The translations under genes and the position numbers were made by a program. A stretch of 14,197 bases of DNA from Cerioporus squamosus (taxonomy: Eukaryota > Basidiomycota > Agaricomycetes > Polyporales > Polyporaceae): NCBI GenBank assembly GCA_022592435.1, contig JABYQS010000752.1, forward strand, positions 1 through 14,197. Direction: 5' to 3'. The notes below the pieces were generated by a model. It searched no databases. It was given only the letters and a program-made list of their open reading frames with translations, and was not told the DNA's origin. How positions within the stretch are numbered: the stretch's first letter is position 1; each line of letters begins with the position of its first letter. This document shows, piece after piece, positions 9,311 to 14,197 of this stretch.

Positions 9311-9899
9311 TCAATGGTCTCCGCCGTGACGACCGTGCTCCTCGTTGTACTTCTCGTGCTCGAAGATAGGACCGACCGGGGGCTAAGCGAACAGGTGAGT
9401 ACAGCTATTATGGAAGTAGTCTTTTGCGGACATACCGGCAGGTTGCGCTCCCTGGACGTGGGTCAGACACAATCAAGACCAAGCACAAGGTACACACATA
9501 CCACTTGGTGCCATCCGGAGCCTCGGGGGCTAGTGCGGGCGCGCATGAGGACAAGGTAGCCATGGCAAGCACAATACAAGGACTCACGCCGGTAAGGATC
9601 AGGGTGCTTCCGTGCCGCAAGGTCTGCCTCGGCCTTAGCGAGGAGGGTGGCGAGCGCACGGGGGTCATGGACATCCCTGGAGGTGCAAGCGCGATGGGGC
9701 AGCATGGGTGAACATGAACAAACTTGAGTGCTTTGGGCACGCACCTGTTCCTGTCGAACTCTGCCCGGATGGAGAGGGCGCGCGCTCTCCACAAGTCCCG
9801 CTGGACGATCCAGTCTAGCTCATTCTGCAGTATGCGGCGGTAGAGGGACTTGACGTAGGACCTGTGCGCCGCGGTGAACGGCGACGGGAGGGACGACAT
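9311..9899 (-). CDS. NDUFB9: NADH dehydrogenase (complex I) LYR subunit NDUFB9 / B22
   Basis: Accessory subunit of mitochondrial complex I, in the membrane arm; LYR-motif proteins of this type bind the mitochondrial acyl carrier protein. Five exons: 9899-9745, 9676-9588, 9529-9502, 9451-9436, 9382-9311. Introns are 68, 58, 50, 53 nt, all GT-AG, with matching phases. The product is 119 residues, the usual fungal size. The N-terminal region carries the LYR motif at residues 19-21 (SLYRRILQNELDW), then RDLWRARALSIRAEFDRNR, DPRALATLLAKAEADL, and a short C-terminal segment GTKWERNLPPPVGPIFEHE spread over the last three exons. Exons 3 and 4 are only 28 and 16 nt, so simple open-frame searches miss the C-terminus. 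There is no classical cleavable presequence, as expected. It starts 366 nt from the divergent membrane-protein gene. Confidence 0.93.
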
Positions 9900-10264
9900 G
9901 GTTTGGTGCTGGACGAGGCTCGGCGCCAGACTCGGGAAGGACGGCGGCGCTTGGGGTGTTCGCACAGTGTGACTGGTGTGACGGTGACGGTGGGTACGCG
10001 GCCACGTGACGGACGCGGCTACACGGAAGTGGTTATTTGTGCGGTGTTTGCACGAGTGGGCGTACGGCGAGGATATTACCACGGTTCGAGAGTCGGCGGG
10101 ACGAGCGCAACGCAAACGGCCAAGGCATCTCTTTCTTCACGACCTCGACTTGTTCCCTGCTCGACGGTTCCACGAAGGCCCTACGCCCACGCGCTCAACG
10201 CACACGACACTCCCTCAAGACCCGCAAGACTCAAGGACGTCACGCCTCAAGAACTACGCCCAAC
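9900..10264. promoter_or_regulatory. Divergent promoter region, NDUFB9 and seven-segment membrane protein gene
   Basis: The 365 nt between the two oppositely oriented start codons must contain both core promoters and leaders. No convincing TATA box is seen. A run of repeated GTGACGGTGACGGTG-like sequence lies around 9975-9995, followed by the CACGTG palindrome. Open frames crossing it on either strand have no recognisable protein. Confidence 0.6.
10003..10008. promoter_or_regulatory. Possible E-box (CCACGTGAC) in the divergent promoter
   Basis: Palindromic CACGTG lies about 105 nt upstream of the NDUFB9 start and 257 nt upstream of the other gene. It could bind a bHLH or Cbf1-type factor; respiratory genes in yeast often use Cbf1 sites of this form. 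Motif-only evidence. Confidence 0.3.
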
Positions 10265-13200
10265 ATGATTCCCCTCATCCCAACGCTCGCCCTTGCTTTC
10301 GTCTCCTTCATCAGCTCAGCGTTCGTAATTCTTCGCATTCTCATCCCCATCCTCCCCCCTCATCCCCTCAGCCGTCGAGTCCGCCCTGTAAGCTGTCCAT
10401 TATATCCTATTATCGCCCACAGACCAGCTGACAGCACTCACTCTCACAGTCCGAATTTGGTCTTCCTAACTATCGGTCTATCTCTCCAGCAGACAAGAGC
10501 CACCTCTGGCTCGCCTCTTGCGACCTCCTCGCCCTCATCATCTTCACATGGCAAGCGTTGAGTGAATATCTCGGTGGCCCCGCCGGCTACTCCGTCATCA
10601 ATGACCCTGCGGCCGCCGCGAGACTTTGGTTCGCCATGAACCTCCGTCAGACGTGCCTCCTCATCATCTCGGGCTTGACCCTCCTCCACGTGCGCATGGG
10701 TCGCTCCGTGTCCTTTGGTGGAAAGCATTGGATGTTGTGGGCCCCCACCCTCATCCTCGTAGCCACTTCAACCGCTCTTGCTGGCGTCCTCGCTGCGACC
10801 AACATCAACAGCCTGTTTGTCGGCATGGCCGCCTACTCCTCCGCTGTCGCATTGCTCAGCACTGCTGCATTCGGCTGCCTCGTTGGCACCCTCGTCATCA
10901 TCAAGCGCAACCTCGCTGCCCTTGACGACATTCGTGACCCTTGGCCCCCCGCCAATGGGGCCAAGGTTGAGGAGAAGCCCCGTCCGAGCTTCGCGACAGA
11001 GGACGTCGAGGTGCTCAAGGATGGCTCTTCGTGGATCACATCCCGCGCGAGCTCCCGCTGCGAGAGCGTCTCCGCGTTCTCGTTTTCGACGCACCACACG
11101 CACACGCACTCGCGCGCCCCTTCGAACGCGAGCGCGCGCATGCTTCCTCATCCCGCGACGGCGTCGTACCCCTCGGTCGCACCCAAGTCGTCCTTCTGGT
11201 TCAATCCGGCCACTCCCTTCGGCAACCGCGAGTCCGTCCCCCCTGTCCCGCCTCTGCCCGCGCCGTACCGTCCCAAGTCCACGACCTCGGCCCAGATCAA
11301 CGATGACCCCGACCCGTTCAAGAAGCAGGCTCCCCGCACGGGCTCCCAGTCGTCATGGCTCACCGAGCCCTCGCAGTACCAGGCAACACTGTCGAACTGG
11401 TCCTTCCCTACCACGCACCCGCCCTCGCCTCCGCCTACTGCAGCGTCGCTGCCTGGTTTAGGCACTGATCTCTTACCCTCGACTGCAGTGTCCCGCCCTA
11501 TGACCCCTGCTATGGCCAGTGCGGAAGTGCTTGGGGGTTACGGTTACAACGCCGAGGCTGCACAGGCCGAGAAGGGCTTCAATAGCTTCTCGTCGACCGC
11601 CTCCCGCGATCTCGACATGTCTATCTTCCGCACTGCGGGTTGGCTCTTGATGATCTGGGTCCCCCAGGTATGTCATTCCTGTTATGATTCTGCGATGTGT
11701 CCTGAACAATTTCTTCTGTAGGGTCTTGCTCTCCCGTTCATGTTCATGGTTTCGCCTGGCTCCACCAGCTCAGCCGCCTCGATCTTGTTGATGCTCTCAG
11801 TCACGCTCTCTGCGCCCCTGCTCTCGCTTAACCTGCTCTTCCGCTCGCCCATCCCTATTCCCACCGAGCTCTTCGAGACTTACAGCGAGCCCCCTTCCGC
11901 TGTCCTGCGCGCGCCTTCTCCCCAAAGCACCGCGGCCTCCTACAAATACTCGCACGAGTACAAGCGCAGCGGGAGCGTCACGGTCGTCGAGTCTCGCCGG
12001 AGCACCGACGTATGGCTCACGAATGGCGACGCGGTCGACGGCAAGGGCAAGATTGGTCGCGCGATTGGACTTTTAGGACCAAAGCCCAAACTCGCTGTCC
12101 TCCCGCCTGGGGCGAGAATGTGCAGAACGAGGAGCCGCTCACTCCCCCGCTCCCCATGCAGATGCAGCCCGAGCGTTCGCTGCCTCCGACCCCGGCCCAA
12201 AGCGAGCGCAGCGCAGAGTTCGGCAGGACCCCCGTCGCCCGCGCAAGGAGAGCACAGGCGAGCTCGTACTACTCCGGCGCCTCTGCAGTGCGGCATTCCA
12301 GACGCAGATCCTCATCGCCCAGCGCCACTACTCTGCTCTCGCACAGACTATTGCAGTCCCGCCCTCGCCCACTGCACCTGCGGGCTTTGGGGGCCGCGCG
12401 TCATGGACGAGGCAGTCATCGATGTGGCCGTTAGCGGTGTCGAGACCAAGCAGGCGTCGCGCCCCTCGCAGCACCTCCGCGTCCGCTCTGTGTGTCCGTC
12501 ACCGGCAACCCCAGCACGGAATCGCGTTTCCCGGTCAGCCCTCCGCCAGCGTCGCCTCTCCCGCCCACGCCGCCTTCCGTGCGCGAGCGCAAGGCGCGTC
12601 TGCTCTCCCACCGCAAGTCGCACTCGCAATCGTCCTCGTCCGCCGGCTTCTCGTTCGGCCCCATCGCCGGCGACGACATGGCGGAGATCGACGCGCTCTC
12701 GGCGAGGGTCCTCCCGCTCCTCGTTCCAGGCTTGACGGTTGGCAACGACGTGCGCGTGCGCGACGATTGGGGATTCAGTCCATCCCCGCGTCAGCCGAAG
12801 AAGAGCGGCACGATGAAGAGCTCCAAGACGTCCCGCTTGAGCTTGGCGGATCCGGTACTCTACGGACTTCTCGTCTCCCGTTGGGCACTCGACCCCTGCT
12901 GAGCAGAAGCCTGCTCCGAGGGAGGAAGGCGTCTGGTCATCGTCGCAACCACTTCAGTTTGCCCAGGTATGTGATCTCTTCGGTTGTACACATATGAGCA
13001 AGTGCTGACCCCCGATTCCCGTTTCTGTAGCCTCAGCCTCGGCAAGGACGGTGTCCACGCGCTCTCGACCTGGCGCAACGACCTGAACGTCGCTCTCGAG
13101 AGTAAGTTTGGCCAGTATTCTCCAACACGGTCGACATCAACCGGCGCAACACCGTCTACGGCTATGAGGGCGAGCTTGTCCCCAACTCTGGCTCGCACCT

Positions 13201-14118
13201 CAACGTCGTGTCTGAGGACGATGAACTGCTCCGTCCGGCTTCGCCTGCCGCGCCCATCCAGCGCGAGCGCCCGTCTCCGCCAGGACCTTCGGCCCCGACA
13301 CCCTTGCTCTGCCGGCCAACGTAGGCTCAGACCGCACCAGCTCACGCAACTCTCTCGCCACGCTCATCAGTGCCCTCGACCAGGAATTGCGTCTCCCGCA
13401 CCCACCCTTGTCCGCCGCCTCCGAAATCACCGCTCTTCGACCCCGAGAACTTCGACCCGGCGAGCTTCGACCCCGAGGCCGACGGCCCGCTCGCGTCCAG
13501 CACTCCACACGAGTCGCAGCGCACGGCGCAGCACAAGTCCAAGTCACGCCGCCGTGAGAACGACGTCCCGCCCGTGCCCAAGCTGCGCGACGGCCCCAAG
13601 CAGAGCCGTCGGTCGAGCATCCGGTACATCGTCTCGGACGAGAACGCCCCTGTCGCCGTCCCTGGTCCTGCCCCCGTGGAGCCCGAGAACGCGCCGTCGC
13701 GCAGCAACAGCGGGAAGAGCATCGCATCGTGGTCTGCACGCGCCATCCGTCCGCTCGTGCCCAAGTCGCCGAAGAGCAAGCCAAGGCCAAGGCGCAGAAG
13801 GCGAACATGAAGATCGCGTCCCCGCCGGGCGGTGGTCTGCGCCCGCTCTCGCTCCTCCAGGACCGCGACGTGAACCAGGAGACGAAGCCGCTGAGCTTTG
13901 GCAAGAAGAGCAAAGTCGCGGACGAGAACGCTGATCCGTACTCGGCCGCACCGGGCGGGCTGGCCAAGATGAAGTCGGGGTTCAAGCCCCTCAAACTGTC
14001 GCGCTCGGAGACGACGAAGGAGCGCGCTGCGCTGCGCCAGAAGGAGGTTCTCCCTGACGTTGTCGTCCGCCCGCCCTCGGAGGTCGAGCGCGGGGTGCTC
14101 GGGTACGGCTGGGCCTGA
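10265..14118 (+). CDS. Uncharacterised multi-spanning (about 7 TM) membrane protein with long loop and tail; frameshifted in 3' half
   Basis: I do not recognise this protein by name. Exons: 10265-10387, 10450-11667, 11722-12966, 13031-14118; introns 62, 54 and 64 nt. Hydrophobic segments by eye lie near residues 4-30, 60-82, 98-122, 135-157, 163-192, 437-457 and 463-486, so about seven. Between segments five and six lies a polar Ser/Pro/Thr-rich loop of about 244 residues; after segment seven comes a disordered tail of several hundred residues. This outline resembles receptors with a large third loop, but no family signature is visible, so receptor function is only a hypothesis. The frame is clean to about 12100, then changes near 12105, 12290, 12390, 12490, 12860 (perhaps again near 12935), 13117, 13272, 13420 and 13770. 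Between changes the frame stays open with typical sequence, such as HFSLP/SLSLGKDGVHALSTW across the last intron and GLRPLSLLQDRD near the end. The stop at 14116-14118 ends the last segment (GVLGYGWA). Shifts mostly fit missing bases, often in homopolymers. Confidence 0.75.
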
Positions 14119-14197
14119 ACCCGGGACTCTCGCATCTGAACCCTGAAGCCCAAGACCGATAGGTACCCACTGACAATGACACTCTCGTGCTGAGGTT
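14119..14197. other. 3' flank of the membrane protein gene
   Basis: Only 79 nt remain after the stop codon. This is presumably 3' untranslated sequence; no further gene or terminator signal is visible. Confidence 0.4.

Noticed and set aside
13200..14153. Minus-strand 317-residue open frame at the window end
   Set aside because: Arg/Ser/Gly-rich shadow of the plus-strand tail. The plus frames carry natural, varied sequence and a sensible stop, so the plus strand is preferred despite its frame changes.
1..14197. CRISPR array, tRNA/rRNA gene, biosynthetic cluster or phage-like defence system
   Set aside because: No regularly spaced repeats, no tRNA-like A/B boxes or cloverleaf, and no recognisable biosynthetic or nuclease/defence domains were found; the genes are eukaryotic housekeeping genes plus one unknown membrane protein.

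Overview
This window looks like nuclear DNA of a filamentous basidiomycete, most likely an Agaricomycete. The evidence is the gene density, the very short GT-AG introns (50-71 nt, nearly all 50-62), GC-rich third codon positions, and protein families typical of fungal nuclear genomes. It is not bacterial or viral. I cannot name the species. The content is mostly housekeeping, and I see no gene cluster, CRISPR array, RNA gene or defence-like system.

Layout. (1) 1-496, minus: the 5' part of an inosine-uridine-type nucleoside hydrolase gene, three exons, cut off by the window start. (2) 541-1119: a 579-bp non-autonomous hAT-like transposon (MITE). It has 21-bp terminal inverted repeats with one mismatch and a perfect 8-bp target duplication, and it sits only 36 nt (to the duplication) upstream of the nucleoside hydrolase start codon. 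(3) 1752-4432, plus: RRN3, the RNA polymerase I initiation factor, five exons, with two apparent single-base losses in exon 3. (4) 4775-8776, minus: a complete nine-exon lipin/PAH1 phosphatidate phosphatase of 1182 residues with an intact DIDGT catalytic motif. It converges on RRN3. (5) 9311-9899, minus: complex I LYR subunit NDUFB9 (B22), 119 residues from five small exons, including a 16-nt and a 28-nt exon. (6) 10265-14118, plus: a large protein that I do not recognise by name. It has about seven predicted membrane segments, a loop of about 240 residues between segments five and six, and a very long low-complexity tail. The tail changes reading frame about nine times, mostly as if single bases were missing.

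The genes do not form a pathway. They cover nucleoside salvage, rRNA transcription, lipid synthesis and respiration, as expected for ordinary fungal gene order. Genes 5 and 6 share a 365-bp divergent promoter region. The points most worth a second look are the promoter-proximal MITE, the uncharacterised seven-segment membrane protein, and the clustered frameshifts. The frameshifts look more like base-calling or assembly errors than gene decay, because segments between them stay open and at least one affected gene (RRN3) is expected to be essential.
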